Notes: generated from the sequence alone by a model not told the origin. Shown: positions 54,530-63,642, numbered from the stretch's first letter. The stretch: DNA of 64,000 nt from Christiangramia aestuarii (GCF_009735585.1 NZ_VJVW01000002.1:762210-826209), one strand, 5' to 3'. Numbers and translations: made by a program.

Positions 54530-55330
54530 ATGAAGAAAGTATTTAAGATCCTGAAATTTTCCCTCGCGATACTTTTAAGCCTTTATTCATTGCTAATCGT
54601 TTATTCCCTGTTCTTCTATTCTTCCGCAGAAAGATTTGATATTGCCGCGCATATGCAGGGTGGATACCTTTCCCAGAGCATGTTCGAGATCCTGAAGTTC
54701 CAGGAACCTGAAAATGATGAGATATATTTTGAGCAGTCGGTTCCCTTTAATAAAAGGGGCGATCACGCCACAGGCTTCGCAATACTGAACAAAGCCGTAG
54801 AATTAAACCCAAAAGTACATCTTGGTTACAGGGGCTATATACAGCTTAGATTCCTTAGAAATTACCGGGCCGCGTTGGAGGATTTCAACAGGCTGGATTC
54901 GCTAACACCACAGATCGTGGATACGCCCTGGGGAGAGGACATCGACTTTTTAAGAGGTGAAGCATATTTCGGGTTAAAAGAATACGAGAAAGCACGGATG
55001 CATTTTTTGAATAGCATTTCAAACCAGGGCGAGGAATGGGTAGACATACAGGCTTTTGTGTACGCAGGGTTGTGCGAAGAACGATTGGGAAATATGGATC
55101 AGGCTAAAGAACATTTCCAACAGGCCATCCATCAATCCAAATACACAGTGGAAGCCCATTTAGGCCTGGCCAGAATATATTTGAAGCAGGAGCTTTTTGA
55201 GGAAGCAAACTCCCATTTAGAGCAAGCTGAAAAATACATGGTATATAAGCGTGATGACCCATATAATGAATACCTGAATGAAGTTTACCTTGAAGATATC
55301 GAAGAATTGAAGGATTCACTGGCGCAATAA
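54530..55330 (+). CDS. Membrane-anchored TPR protein
   Basis: A 266-residue protein with an N-terminal transmembrane segment (residues about 8-28) and at least four TPR hairpins after residue 70 (ATGFAILNKAVELNPK, AALEDFNRLDSL, YEKARMHFLNSI, MDQAKEHFQQAI, EEANSHLEQAEKY). It starts 3 bases after the TonB-like gene, so both are likely made from one transcript. Function unknown; TPRs suggest protein binding. Confidence 0.78.
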   Translation: MKKVFKILKFSLAILLSLYSLLIVYSLFFYSSAERFDIAAHMQGGYLSQSMFEILKFQEPENDEIYFEQSVPFNKRGDHATGFAILNKAVELNPKVHLGYRGYIQLRFLRNYRAALEDFNRLDSLTPQIVDTPWGEDIDFLRGEAYFGLKEYEKARMHFLNSISNQGEEWVDIQAFVYAGLCEERLGNMDQAKEHFQQAIHQSKYTVEAHLGLARIYLKQELFEEANSHLEQAEKYMVYKRDDPYNEYLNEVYLEDIEELKDSLAQ

Positions 55331-55376
55331 TTTCCTATCAAAAACTATTTCATTTTATCCGGTATATTAGACCAAC

Positions 55377-55796
55377 ATGCAAGAGATAATTGTCAAGCGA
55401 TCAAAGGAAGATTTTAATAAAAATCATGCCTACAAGATCTTCATAGACCGCCAAGAGATCACCAGGTTAATGAGCGGAGAAGAAAAACTGATCAGATTAC
55501 ATGAAAATGCTCAATTCGTTGAAGCGAGAATGGCATCTGGCCGCAGTAATAGAATTGCCGTTGAAAATATAGGCCTGGGGCAGAGAATTATGATCTCAGG
55601 AAATCGCTGGCGGAGTAAATACCTGAAATATGCGGGTATTTTAATTCCATTGATTTCCCTAAGTTTTATCCTGAATCACAAAATGGAAGCGTTAAAGATC
55701 ATTGGAGGTCTCGTCTTTATCACTTATATCCTGCTCATTATTTACTTACTCGCATTCCAAAGAAGTAAATGGCTGGTTCTAAAACTGGAAGATTGA
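55377..55796 (+). CDS. Hypothetical membrane protein (139 residues)
   Basis: Unrecognised. The first 80 residues are soluble with a beta-like pattern (HAYKIFIDRQEITRLMSGEE, then NIGLGQRIMISGNRW), followed by two hydrophobic segments at about 82-97 and 105-127 (LVFITYILLIIYLLAF). It lies 46 bases after the TPR gene and 35 before the next small membrane gene, in the same direction. Confidence 0.7.
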   Translation: MQEIIVKRSKEDFNKNHAYKIFIDRQEITRLMSGEEKLIRLHENAQFVEARMASGRSNRIAVENIGLGQRIMISGNRWRSKYLKYAGILIPLISLSFILNHKMEALKIIGGLVFITYILLIIYLLAFQRSKWLVLKLED

Positions 55797-55831
55797 ATCA
55801 AAATATTATATTTATCAGATAAAATAAAAAC

Positions 55832-56230
55832 ATGCTGGCAGGCTTGAGATTCTATTCAGATCTAATCATATCACTTTTCCTGGGGTTATTCACCGCGGTA
55901 ATTCTCCTTATACTTCCAAATTCCTTAAAGTTGGGTCCAGCACTGATCCCGATTGCGCTCTTAATCACTTCCCTTATCTTTTATTACCTCAGAACCAGAT
56001 TTGGCCTGATGACAAGTCTGCTTCAATGTTTGGTAAACAGCCTGGTCAGCTATGGTTTCGCCCTGCTCATAAAACTTTGCCTGAAAATTTATGATGCAGG
56101 AACTATGGAATATCTGCTGGCAGGAATAATCATCTTTGCATTTTTCTCCATCAATAAACAAGTATTAGACCTTCTTTGCAGCAGGTTTTTCAAGTTAAAT
56201 AATCTACAACCCCGGTTGAAAATGTGGTAA
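55832..56230 (+). CDS. Hypothetical membrane protein (132 residues)
   Basis: Unrecognised. Four hydrophobic segments cover residues about 8-30, 34-48, 62-85 and 92-110; the end is short and basic. It lies in the run of small plus-strand genes that began at 53515, and may be part of the same transcript. No conserved motif is visible. Confidence 0.65.
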   Translation: MLAGLRFYSDLIISLFLGLFTAVILLILPNSLKLGPALIPIALLITSLIFYYLRTRFGLMTSLLQCLVNSLVSYGFALLIKLCLKIYDAGTMEYLLAGIIIFAFFSINKQVLDLLCSRFFKLNNLQPRLKMW

Positions 56231-56276
56231 ACCCTGAAGCTGAAAGTATTTTCAGTAAATAATTGTGAGTCTAAGC

Positions 56277-58082
56277 TTACCTTACCCTGATCGCCTGGGT
56301 CTTTTCTGATATCCCGTTTTCATTAAAAGCTTCTATGCTAAAATAGTACTCCTGGTCCCGGTTCAGGTTTCGCATAAAATGCTCGTTCACATCATAAAGC
56401 AACCAGGACTGGTAAAGTTTGTCTGGAGCAATACCCCAGCGGATATTGTAGCCCTGCGCACCTTTTACCGGCTGCCATGACAGGCTCACATCCCTACTGT
56501 CTTCTTGCCTTTTCACCTCGAAACCTTTTACCTTAGCAGGCTTTTTTCCAAAACCCTTACCAAAGACCCTGATCTCAGACATGGCCAGGTTGTTACCGGG
56601 AACCTCGATGTTATTATAACGAACATATTTGGCCTTTACAGGCTGGTTCAAAACAAGGTATGCATTAGGAGTGTCTTCATAACTATTGCTGCGGTCTACC
56701 ACCGTATTCCAGTTCTTTCCATCTTCTGAAACTTCAATGGTGAATCTATGCCTCAGGCCTTCGGTCCTCGTATAGATACCGGTCTCATGGTCATGATAAT
56801 TAAGCTGTAAAGCATACACCTTCCCGGGGTTCAACATTTCGATCTCTACCCACTGCTGGTCGTTATTCGCTTCAGCAACCCAGAAGGATTTAGGGCTTTC
56901 ATCGGTAAGAACTTCAGAAAGTATTTCCCCTTCCTTTGTAGTTTTCTCAGGCATCTGGGTCACTTCATAATCATCATCTGTACTGGTACTTTTCACGATC
57001 TGCATTTCTGAAGACGAAACCTTTACTTTGCCCTTATAAGAAAGCAGCATCCAGCCGTTATGCTGCCCGGCCTTGGTTGGATGGCTCGGCGCATAAAGCG
57101 GGTAGTCCCCATAACTGGTATTGGTATACATTAGCCCGTCCTCATCAAAATAGGTTGGAAACATCCCCAGACGGCGCTCCCAGTGTGAGTTGGAAGCAAG
57201 GGCCATAGTCGCAAAATGCCAGTATTGCCCATTGGTTTGCTTTACCGTAATACCATGACCCGCACCATTGGTAAATCCTCCGGGCTTGAAGCTCATTGGG
57301 TTATTCGGCATATAAGTGAATGGCCCCAGGGGAGAATCAGATACATAAGCCCCGTCACCATAAACGTTGAACTGGGTGCCAGGCGCGGCATATTGCAGAT
57401 AATATTTCCCATCATGCTTGGTCATGGAAGCACCTTCCATATAGCCCTCCTTCAAAGTAGGATGAAAATTATTTTCACCAAAGCGCTCCCAGCCATGCTC
57501 CTCCTCTACCAGGTTTATCAGGTCCTTTTTCACCCCTGTTTCCAGCATACGGTCGTCTTTATCCAGCATTTTCACACGAATGGGATGAACATTGGAAGAA
57601 CCCCAGTATAGGTAGGTCTTGCCGTCATCATCAATAAATAATTCTGAATCCTGGATATTGTTGCTAATGGAGGCCACGGGTTTCCAGTCCCCCTTTTTTG
57701 GATCGTCGGTATAAAGAATGCTGCCGTAACCCGCAGGGTCTCCCGCAAAGTAGACCAGCGAATCCTTATAATTAAAGGCTGTTGGCGCATTGCTGCCTTC
57801 AAAGAACCATTTTTCAGGTTTGATGAATTCCCAGTTTACCAGGTCCTTGGAATGCCAGTAACCAAAAGAACGGGTCACGAACATGAAATACTCACCACGA
57901 AATTCGATCACCGCGGGATCGGCCCCGGAGCGATAGGAAATATTCCTGGCAGAATTGTAAACCATATAGGTATAGTCTATATCCAACGGGTTTATGTAGG
58001 TTTCAGGGATCACTTCCTGTGCACGGGTAATCGTACTAATTAATAAAAAGGCAAGGCATAATCTTAAAACTGTGGCTTTCAT
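56277..58082 (-). CDS. Glycoside hydrolase family 43 protein with discoidin and FN3 modules
   Basis: A 601-residue exported glycosidase (signal peptide residues 1-21, ending TRAQ). The five-bladed propeller has the three GH43 acids in place: Asp in SGADPAVIEFRGEYFMF near residue 55, Asp in NIQDSELFIDDDGKTYLYWG near 150 and Glu in EGASMTKHDGKYYL near 215. A discoidin-like domain follows (about 385-510, with PKSFWVAEANNDQQWVEIEM and KYVRYNNIEVPG), then a fibronectin III-like domain (about 515-601). Substrate is probably a beta-linked arabinan, xylan or galactan; no SusCD pair is nearby. The ATG at 58082 is preferred to a TTG nine codons earlier. Confidence 0.87.
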   Translation of the reverse strand: MKATVLRLCLAFLLISTITRAQEVIPETYINPLDIDYTYMVYNSARNISYRSGADPAVIEFRGEYFMFVTRSFGYWHSKDLVNWEFIKPEKWFFEGSNAPTAFNYKDSLVYFAGDPAGYGSILYTDDPKKGDWKPVASISNNIQDSELFIDDDGKTYLYWGSSNVHPIRVKMLDKDDRMLETGVKKDLINLVEEEHGWERFGENNFHPTLKEGYMEGASMTKHDGKYYLQYAAPGTQFNVYGDGAYVSDSPLGPFTYMPNNPMSFKPGGFTNGAGHGITVKQTNGQYWHFATMALASNSHWERRLGMFPTYFDEDGLMYTNTSYGDYPLYAPSHPTKAGQHNGWMLLSYKGKVKVSSSEMQIVKSTSTDDDYEVTQMPEKTTKEGEILSEVLTDESPKSFWVAEANNDQQWVEIEMLNPGKVYALQLNYHDHETGIYTRTEGLRHRFTIEVSEDGKNWNTVVDRSNSYEDTPNAYLVLNQPVKAKYVRYNNIEVPGNNLAMSEIRVFGKGFGKKPAKVKGFEVKRQEDSRDVSLSWQPVKGAQGYNIRWGIAPDKLYQSWLLYDVNEHFMRNLNRDQEYYFSIEAFNENGISEKTQAIRVR

Positions 58083-58391
58083 AAAGTATTTGTGTAGGGA
58101 TATTTTCAAAGGCTAAATTAATCGGCCATAAAATTAATTAAATGTTCCAGCCCTGCAGGAGGATTTGGGTATTTTCCTGAATATTTTTCCGGGTCGGGGC
58201 TTACGTTTAAGGGTATCTGTTAATAGGGAAATTTCCGAAAAGTTTACACTTAGTCTCACTTTTTAAAGGTCTCAAAGCATCCTGCAAACAAGACAAAATC
58301 CTGAAGCCACCTATAAAATCTAAAATAAGGATATTATAAACTGAATTTCAATAGTTTAATTATCTTAACTTTAGGTTTTTAGAATTGAAGA
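58083..58391. other. Intergenic region between GH43 and the methyltransferase genes
   Basis: A 309-base gap between divergent genes. I see no reading frame, repeat or stable hairpin; the right-hand part is A/T-rich with TAACTTTA near 58365, which differs from the TAnnTTTG box by one base and could be the methyltransferase promoter. Confidence 0.5.
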
Positions 58392-59075
58392 ATGAGACAT
58401 GGCACCGACATAGGTTTGGAATTCAACGAGTTCTCGAAGAACTATACCAGCGATATGCAGCGCTGTGTACCTCATTATATGGATCTTTTAGAAAGCTTCG
58501 TAAAGTTCCTGCCTAGAGATTTCAGCCCGGAAACCGTACTGGACCTGGGTTGCGGGAATGGCAATACCACCGCCAGGCTGCTATCAAGATTTCCAGAAGC
58601 CAGCTATACCCTGGTCGATGCATCTGCTGAAATGATCTCCCTTTGCCGGAAACAGTTCAGCGATTTCAGGATGTCCTATGAGAACACCTATTTCCAGGAT
58701 TTCGATTTTAAAAAGTCAGCATACGATCTCGTGGTGGCGGGTTTCAGCCTGCATCATTGCGATGATAAAGAAAAGAGATCTATCTTCAGCAAGATACATA
58801 TGTCCTTAAAAAAGGGCGGACTATTTCTCTATAGCGACCTCATGATTAGCAAGAACAGCCCGGAACATCCAAAACTACTGGAAGAATGGGGTGGCTTCGT
58901 AAATTCAAATTTCCCGGACGGGGAGAAATGGGAGTGGGTCATGGAGCATTACGAGCAATTCGATAAACCTTCAGACCTTAAAGAACAACTAGACTGGTTA
59001 AAATTAGCCGGATTCACTGAGGTCGACATCCCCTATCGCGATGGCCACTGGGTATTCCTTCGGGCAAGGAAATAG
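58392..59075 (+). CDS. Class I SAM-dependent methyltransferase
   Basis: A 227-residue cytoplasmic methyltransferase. The SAM-binding motif I is VLDLGCGNGNTTARLL (residues 48-63), followed by the motif II acid in YTLVDASAEMISL and the later AGFSLHHCDDKEKRSIF block. The fold is complete but the substrate cannot be predicted. Single gene, in its own transcription unit as far as can be seen. Confidence 0.9.
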   Translation: MRHGTDIGLEFNEFSKNYTSDMQRCVPHYMDLLESFVKFLPRDFSPETVLDLGCGNGNTTARLLSRFPEASYTLVDASAEMISLCRKQFSDFRMSYENTYFQDFDFKKSAYDLVVAGFSLHHCDDKEKRSIFSKIHMSLKKGGLFLYSDLMISKNSPEHPKLLEEWGGFVNSNFPDGEKWEWVMEHYEQFDKPSDLKEQLDWLKLAGFTEVDIPYRDGHWVFLRARK

Positions 59076-59198
59076 TCGCTGATTTAATTATTCAAGAAAG
59101 CAGCGAATTTATTTCTGTATTTTATATTCAACCGTTATATTCGGGGCAGAATTAAAATTCCGGGTATTAAACTCTGAATTAGCCCTCTAAACCATTAA

Positions 59199-59765
59199 AT
59201 GAAGTTTTCAGACTTTTTCCTTGGCCTCCTACTTTTTCTCGTATGCCTGAGTTTTCAGACAGCCCGGTCTCAAAGCGATATTGGCTTCAAAGCCGGGGTA
59301 ACGGCTTATGGTTTCCATAAGCAAAAGAGCGTAAGAACAGATGAGATTGGCTTTAGTGCCGGAATAACCTACCAAAAAGAAATTACCCGCAATCTCAATT
59401 TTCGACCCGAACTGCTTTTCACCAAAAAAGGAGGCTGGGTAATAATAGATTTTGGCACCGGTATTAAAGAAGACCTTTATTATGTGGATCTCCCAATTTT
59501 ACTCTCCTGGGAGTTCATGAACAATTTCAGTCTCCAGGCAGGTCCACAGCTGGGATTGCTTGTTGCTGAAAAGTCAGCAGATAAAGAACTTCCCAAGCTT
59601 GGTGCAAATATCTTTAACATGGATGCCTCAGGCGGATTTTTATGGGAGATTTCCAGGAAGATAAACCTTGGCGCCAGGTACAGCTATGGCCTCACCAAAA
59701 TATTTGAAAATTACGAATATCGAAACTCGGTGATAGCCCTCTCTATAGGCTATAACCTCTATTAA
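59199..59765 (+). CDS. Outer membrane beta-barrel (PorT-like/OMP b-brl) protein
   Basis: A 188-residue exported barrel protein: signal peptide in residues 1-24 (ending ARS), then eight amphipathic strands with aromatic ends, such as GFKAGVTAYGF, NLNFRPELLFTKKGGW and YVDLPILLSWEF, finishing with SIGYNLY, a C-terminal aromatic as expected for barrel insertion. Matches the porin-family/PorT-like proteins of Bacteroidota; no specific ligand. Confidence 0.85.
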   Translation: MKFSDFFLGLLLFLVCLSFQTARSQSDIGFKAGVTAYGFHKQKSVRTDEIGFSAGITYQKEITRNLNFRPELLFTKKGGWVIIDFGTGIKEDLYYVDLPILLSWEFMNNFSLQAGPQLGLLVAEKSADKELPKLGANIFNMDASGGFLWEISRKINLGARYSYGLTKIFENYEYRNSVIALSIGYNLY

Positions 59766-59781
59766 TCTAAAACACTCAAGC

Positions 59782-59925
59782 ATGAAAAAATTTTGCTGGA
59801 TAGGTCTTGTAATAAGTATGGTCGCTTCTTTTTTTTCCTGTGAACCGGAACCCTGCACCAAAACTATCGACACCTACAATGGTCCCATGACCGTAGAATT
59901 CGATTGCAATCCAAACAGCTTTTAA
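59782..59925 (+). CDS. Very small lipoprotein (47 residues)
   Basis: A 47-codon gene with a clear signal peptide (MKKFCWIGLVISMVAS, lipobox SFFSC, Cys20) and a short mature part of 28 residues with two further cysteines (Cys25, Cys42), EPEPCTKTIDTYN and TVEFDCNPN. It starts 16 bases after the beta-barrel stop and ends 9 bases before the next gene, so it is placed as in an operon. Real protein likely, function unknown. Confidence 0.7.
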   Translation: MKKFCWIGLVISMVASFFSCEPEPCTKTIDTYNGPMTVEFDCNPNSF

Positions 59926-59934
59926 ATTACGCTC

Positions 59935-60534
59935 ATGAAAACATATATATTTTGCCTGGCATTTTTAATTACAAGCGTCATGCTTGGCCAGAAGCGTCCA
60001 GACCTATACACCTATCAGAATATAGACATCGAACTGAAGAACGGCGGTTCTCTTAAAGGGGTCGGGAAGATCAACCTGATAGGGGAACTTATTTATCGCC
60101 CCGAGGAAGATGCCGAAAAGCGAAAAGTAGAGCGTGAGGAGGTAAAAACATTCGAAATTAGCAATGACAGCAGCAGCCGTAGTTTTGAGTACAAGCATAT
60201 ACAAGGACCAAATTTTATTGGGGAACCACTGGTATTGTTGGAAAAATTAGAGGCGGGTAAAATTGAACTGTTCCGGAAAGAAATGACTCAGCAGGTATCC
60301 ATGGGCCCGGGAATGGGTTCTATGCCTAGAACCGTGATCGTTTATTACCTCTCAAAGCCAGGTGAAAATACCGCGGAACACATAAAATCTAATACCTATT
60401 CCCGCAAATTCAGAAAGAATGCGACCGGACGGTTCCCAAATTGTCCTGAACTGGTAAATAAGATCAAAAACAAAGCTTTCGATAGGTATTCCATCAGGGA
60501 GATCGTGAAATTTTACAATACGAATTGCCCATAG
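59935..60534 (+). CDS. Secreted protein of unknown family
   Basis: A 199-residue exported protein; residues 1-18 form a signal peptide (ending MLGQ). The mature part begins YQNIDIELKNGGSLKGVGKI, with a beta-type pattern and an end FPNCPELVNKIKNK and REIVKFYNTNC. This architecture is the same as in the broken gene at 53515-54042. A paired Cys near the end may form a disulfide. Not recognised by name. Confidence 0.72.
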   Translation: MKTYIFCLAFLITSVMLGQKRPDLYTYQNIDIELKNGGSLKGVGKINLIGELIYRPEEDAEKRKVEREEVKTFEISNDSSSRSFEYKHIQGPNFIGEPLVLLEKLEAGKIELFRKEMTQQVSMGPGMGSMPRTVIVYYLSKPGENTAEHIKSNTYSRKFRKNATGRFPNCPELVNKIKNKAFDRYSIREIVKFYNTNCP

Positions 60535-60618
60535 AAAGCACAGGCAAGGATATCCAGGATTCAAAATTTATTTCGTAATTGCCTGCTTTATGGTTTAAAT
60601 AAAGTAAACAATTAATAG

Positions 60619-60945
60619 ATGAACTGGATTTTACTGATCATTGCCGGCCTTTTTGAAGTTGCTTTCGCCGCCTGCCTGGCCAAGACCAAAGAGACCACTG
60701 GTATGGAAACTACCTACTGGTTCCTGGGATTCCTGGTTTGCCTGGGCGTAAGTATGAGCTTGCTGGTTAAAGCAACCCAAACTCTACCCATAGGTACAGC
60801 CTATGCGGTTTGGACGGGAATAGGAGCGGTAGGAACAGTGCTGGTAGGAGTATTAATTTTTAAAGAACCGGCCACTTTCTGGAGATTATTTTTTCTAACA
60901 AGCCTTATCGCCTCCATCATCGGGCTGAAATTTGTTTCAAATTAG
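60619..60945 (+). CDS. Small multidrug resistance (SMR) family exporter
   Basis: A four-helix inner membrane transporter of 108 residues, normal for SMR proteins. The key Glu14 is in AGLFEVAFAA, the helix 3 signature is GTAYAVWTGIGAVGTVLVGV, and helix 4 is LFFLTSLIASIIGLKF. Whether it exports quaternary ammonium cations or guanidinium (Gdx type) is not certain from sequence; no guanidine riboswitch is seen upstream. Confidence 0.9.
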   Translation: MNWILLIIAGLFEVAFAACLAKTKETTGMETTYWFLGFLVCLGVSMSLLVKATQTLPIGTAYAVWTGIGAVGTVLVGVLIFKEPATFWRLFFLTSLIASIIGLKFVSN

Positions 60946-61095
60946 CACTTCAGGTAAGAGATTAAAACGAACTTATTTTTTCAACAGGTACGATCCTGGA
61001 AAGATTCAGGAAAACTCGATTAGAAGTATTGATAATCCAGACCGTTAAACAGCAAATTTAGAATCCATTATTTTAAAAATTTAAAAACTTCAATT

Positions 61096-61260
61096 ATGAA
61101 AATCAAAATTAAAAGCAGAGATGTAAAGTTCTTTTTTCTGGGGATCATTGCGGCCCTTGTATTCAGCTTCGTTTACGACTGGGAAGATAATCTAGCCTCG
61201 CTAAAAAGAGGTTATGAAGACGGGCAAAAGGCCTATGATATTTCCAGGGAACAAAAATAG
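61096..61260 (+). CDS. Small membrane protein (54 residues)
   Basis: A short reading frame, ATG to TAG, with a basic start (MKIKIKSRDVK), one transmembrane helix (FFFLGIIAALVFSFVYDW) and a charged helical end (GYEDGQKAYD). Composition and topology look like a genuine small membrane protein; 20 bases later another small gene begins in the same direction. Confidence 0.65.
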   Translation: MKIKIKSRDVKFFFLGIIAALVFSFVYDWEDNLASLKRGYEDGQKAYDISREQK

Positions 61261-61280
61261 CAGCTCAAAAATAAAGTAAG

Positions 61281-61433
61281 ATGAAAAAGGAATTAAAGGT
61301 ACTGGAGTTCAGCAAAAAGAGAGAACTGCTGGAATATGTGAATTCAAGAGAAAACATCATTGAAATCATTTCTATTTCTACCTGCCAGGTAGCCACCTCC
61401 TACAGTCATTTTCTCTGGTATTATGAAGACTGA
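61281..61433 (+). CDS. Small soluble protein (50 residues)
   Basis: A 50-residue frame with Lys/Glu-rich helical first half (ELKVLEFSKKRELLEYVN) and a hydrophobic/aromatic second half (IIEIISISTCQV and HFLWYYED). Probably co-transcribed with the small membrane protein 20 bases upstream; a terminator follows 12 bases after the stop. Unknown function. Confidence 0.58.
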   Translation: MKKELKVLEFSKKRELLEYVNSRENIIEIISISTCQVATSYSHFLWYYED

Positions 61434-61444
61434 AAATGATCTGT

Positions 61445-61468
61445 CCGGGCATTAAACCCCGGTTTTTT
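61445..61468 (+). terminator. Intrinsic terminator after the small genes
   Basis: Stem CCGGG/CCCGG (61445-61449 with 61458-61462) around an 8-base loop, followed by six Ts. Confidence 0.7.
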
Positions 61469-61626
61469 GGCAGAGACAAACGTTAAATTTCTGCAGATTC
61501 CTGATTTTCATGGATTCCTGAAAGAATTTAATTAACTTGCTGCCCATTAGGTCCAGCACGAAAGCCGAATCCCTACCTTTTAATTGTGTCAACCGGGACC
61601 GCTAGTATTCGACATAATTTAACCAA

Positions 61627-62145
61627 ATGAAAAAGATTGAGTTAACATTAGGGACCCTGGCGGCAATCGCCATCCTTTACAAACTACTCCTGGGGAACGA
61701 ACTAAATACTATTTTGCTGATTTCCATGGCCGGTTTAAGCCTTTTCTACACTTATTTCAGCTTTATTTATTTTAATGGTATTTCCCTGAAAAGGATCTTC
61801 AAAAAAGATGAATATCGAAGGATTTCCACATCCAAAATGCTGGGAAGCATCGCCCTAGGCATCGGGCTGGGAATTACGATCTTAGGAGTTCTATGGTCTT
61901 TGATGTCATGGCCATTCAATTCCTATTATTCGCTGGGCATACCCCTGCTAATTTTCATCGGTTTTTTCGCCTTTATTAAATTCTCTGCGACCCGGGCCGA
62001 AGCTTATATCAAAATGCTGAAAAGGATCATCGTGGTTGGCATCATTGGTTCTGCCTTCTGGCTGAATCCTAACCAGGCCTTTACCAAGTATGAAGAGGTA
62101 AAAGCAGTGAGAGAAGAGCCGCCGCAGGAAATCGAAAATTCTTAA
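61627..62145 (+). CDS. Hypothetical membrane protein (172 residues)
   Basis: Unrecognised. Hydrophobic segments at residues about 8-22, 28-47, 68-95, 100-120 and 136-150 suggest four or five membrane helices, with a short charged tail ending EEPPQEIENS. It precedes another small membrane protein by 17 bases, and the two probably form one unit with the DUF6624-like gene. Confidence 0.7.
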   Translation: MKKIELTLGTLAAIAILYKLLLGNELNTILLISMAGLSLFYTYFSFIYFNGISLKRIFKKDEYRRISTSKMLGSIALGIGLGITILGVLWSLMSWPFNSYYSLGIPLLIFIGFFAFIKFSATRAEAYIKMLKRIIVVGIIGSAFWLNPNQAFTKYEEVKAVREEPPQEIENS

Positions 62146-62162
62146 AAAAAATCAACTTCCGG

Positions 62163-62567
62163 ATGAAAGAAAATTTATTGCCTTATCAGTATAAGAACAT
62201 TGGCCTCGCCTTAGGTATTTTAGGCGTGCTGGCCTATATAGGACTGGAGGTTTACCTGGAAAACCAGCCCCTGAAACTTTTAGATCCGTTAGTAGCAAAA
62301 TGGATCATCAAGGATATATTTTTAATTGGCCTCTGTCTTATCGCCTTTGCTAATGAAAAGGAAGAAACGAACCAGATCAGTTTACTAAGGGCAGAGTATT
62401 TTAAAAAAGCCTTTATTTTCGGAGTTAGTATATTTATCCTGGGAACTATCTCTGAAATGATCTTTAGCAAAGGTAATTTTGATTTGAAGACAGCCTACGA
62501 GATCCTGGTTATGGTGTTATTATTCTATCTGGTAACCTACAATTTCAGGAAAAACGATAAAATATAA
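62163..62567 (+). CDS. Hypothetical membrane protein (134 residues)
   Basis: Unrecognised. Four hydrophobic segments (NIGLALGILGVLAYIGLEVY, IFLIGLCLIAFA, AFIFGVSIFILGTISEMIF, ILVMVLLFYLVTY), N- and C-termini charged. It follows the 172-residue membrane gene by 17 bases and is 42 bases from the DUF6624-like gene. Confidence 0.7.
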   Translation: MKENLLPYQYKNIGLALGILGVLAYIGLEVYLENQPLKLLDPLVAKWIIKDIFLIGLCLIAFANEKEETNQISLLRAEYFKKAFIFGVSIFILGTISEMIFSKGNFDLKTAYEILVMVLLFYLVTYNFRKNDKI

Positions 62568-62609
62568 TTTCACTTTTCAGAATTCATTACCAAACCTAAA
62601 TCAATCCGA

Positions 62610-63587
62610 ATGAAAAAACTCATACTTTCCGCATTCATCCTTTTTCTGAATGTCCATTTTTCCCTGGGACAGAATTCAAAGGAGTATCACAGCCTAATCG
62701 GTGAGGCCTGGGAACTTTATCAATCCCAGGATTACGAAGAGTCTGCCGAAACTTATATGGAAGCCTTTTCAGAAACAGATTCAAAAGCAAGAACTACCGA
62801 CAGGTATAATGCGGCCTGCTCCTGGGCCCTGGCTGGCAATGTGGATAATTCTTTTGTTCAGTTATTCAAGGTTGCCGAAGAAGGGAATTACACAAACCTG
62901 GAACATATTAGCACAGATCCCGACCTGGATATCCTACATTCAGATAAGCGCTGGAGCAATATTCTTGAAATCGTAAAGGACAATAAAGAGAAAGCTGAAG
63001 CCAACTTCAACAAGCCTCTGGTTGCTGAACTGGAAGCAATTTATGAGTCAGACCAGGCGCCGCGCAGAAAATATTCCGAAGTCTTAAAAGAGCATGGACA
63101 GGATTCAGAAGAAATGATCGCTTTGATCCAGAAACTTCAGAAGACCGATTCTATTAACCTCATCAAGGTGAGGAAGATCATCGATGAGCACGGCTGGTTG
63201 GGCCCGGATATTATTGGAAAAAAAGGAAATGCCACCCTTTTCCTGGTGATACAGCATGCCGATCTTGAAATTCAGCAACAATATCTTCCTTTAATGCGGG
63301 AAGCGGTTGAAAAAGGAGATGCACGCGCCAGCAGCCTCGCCTTACTGGAGGATCGCATCGCTCTTAGGCAGGGTAAAAGACAGATCTACGGCAGCCAGGT
63401 AGCCCGGGACCAGGAAACCGGGGAATATTATGTTTCTCCATTAAAGGATCCGGAAAATGTGAATAAAAGACGTGCCGAAGTTGGGCTGCCTCCCATAGAA
63501 GATTATGTTTCCCGGTGGGGAATAGAATGGGATGCTGAAGAATATAAGGCAGAACTGCCCGAGCTGGAAGCAAGAATAAATAAATAA
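62610..63587 (+). CDS. Exported DUF6624-like protein with TPR-like N-terminus
   Basis: A 325-residue exported protein: signal peptide in residues 1-20 (ending SLGQ). Residues about 25-130 are helical and TPR-like (SAETYMEAFSETDSKARTTD). The C-terminal 160 residues carry the pattern of DUF6624: IIDEHGWLGPDIIGKKGNAT, FLVIQHADLEIQQQYLPLM, LLEDRIALRQGKRQIYGSQ and GLPPIEDYVSRWG. Function unknown. A terminator follows 14 bases after the stop. Confidence 0.78.
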   Translation: MKKLILSAFILFLNVHFSLGQNSKEYHSLIGEAWELYQSQDYEESAETYMEAFSETDSKARTTDRYNAACSWALAGNVDNSFVQLFKVAEEGNYTNLEHISTDPDLDILHSDKRWSNILEIVKDNKEKAEANFNKPLVAELEAIYESDQAPRRKYSEVLKEHGQDSEEMIALIQKLQKTDSINLIKVRKIIDEHGWLGPDIIGKKGNATLFLVIQHADLEIQQQYLPLMREAVEKGDARASSLALLEDRIALRQGKRQIYGSQVARDQETGEYYVSPLKDPENVNKRRAEVGLPPIEDYVSRWGIEWDAEEYKAELPELEARINK

Positions 63588-63601
63588 ATAATGGCCAACT
63601 T

Positions 63602-63632
63602 TCCCTGCTGGTTTCGCCGGCAGGGATTTTTA
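63602..63632 (+). terminator. Intrinsic terminator after the DUF6624-like gene
   Basis: Ten-base stem TCCCTGCTGG/CCGGCAGGGA with one G-T pair (63602-63626), then TTTTTA, just after the stop codon. It lies upstream of the last gene of the window. Confidence 0.88.
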
Positions 63633-63642
63633 TTTCCTATAA

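Noticed and set aside
60535-60618. A guanidine riboswitch before the SMR gene
   Set aside because: The 84-base gap shows only a weak bulged AAAGCA/TGCTTT pairing and none of the conserved ACGA- or ACGR-loop elements.
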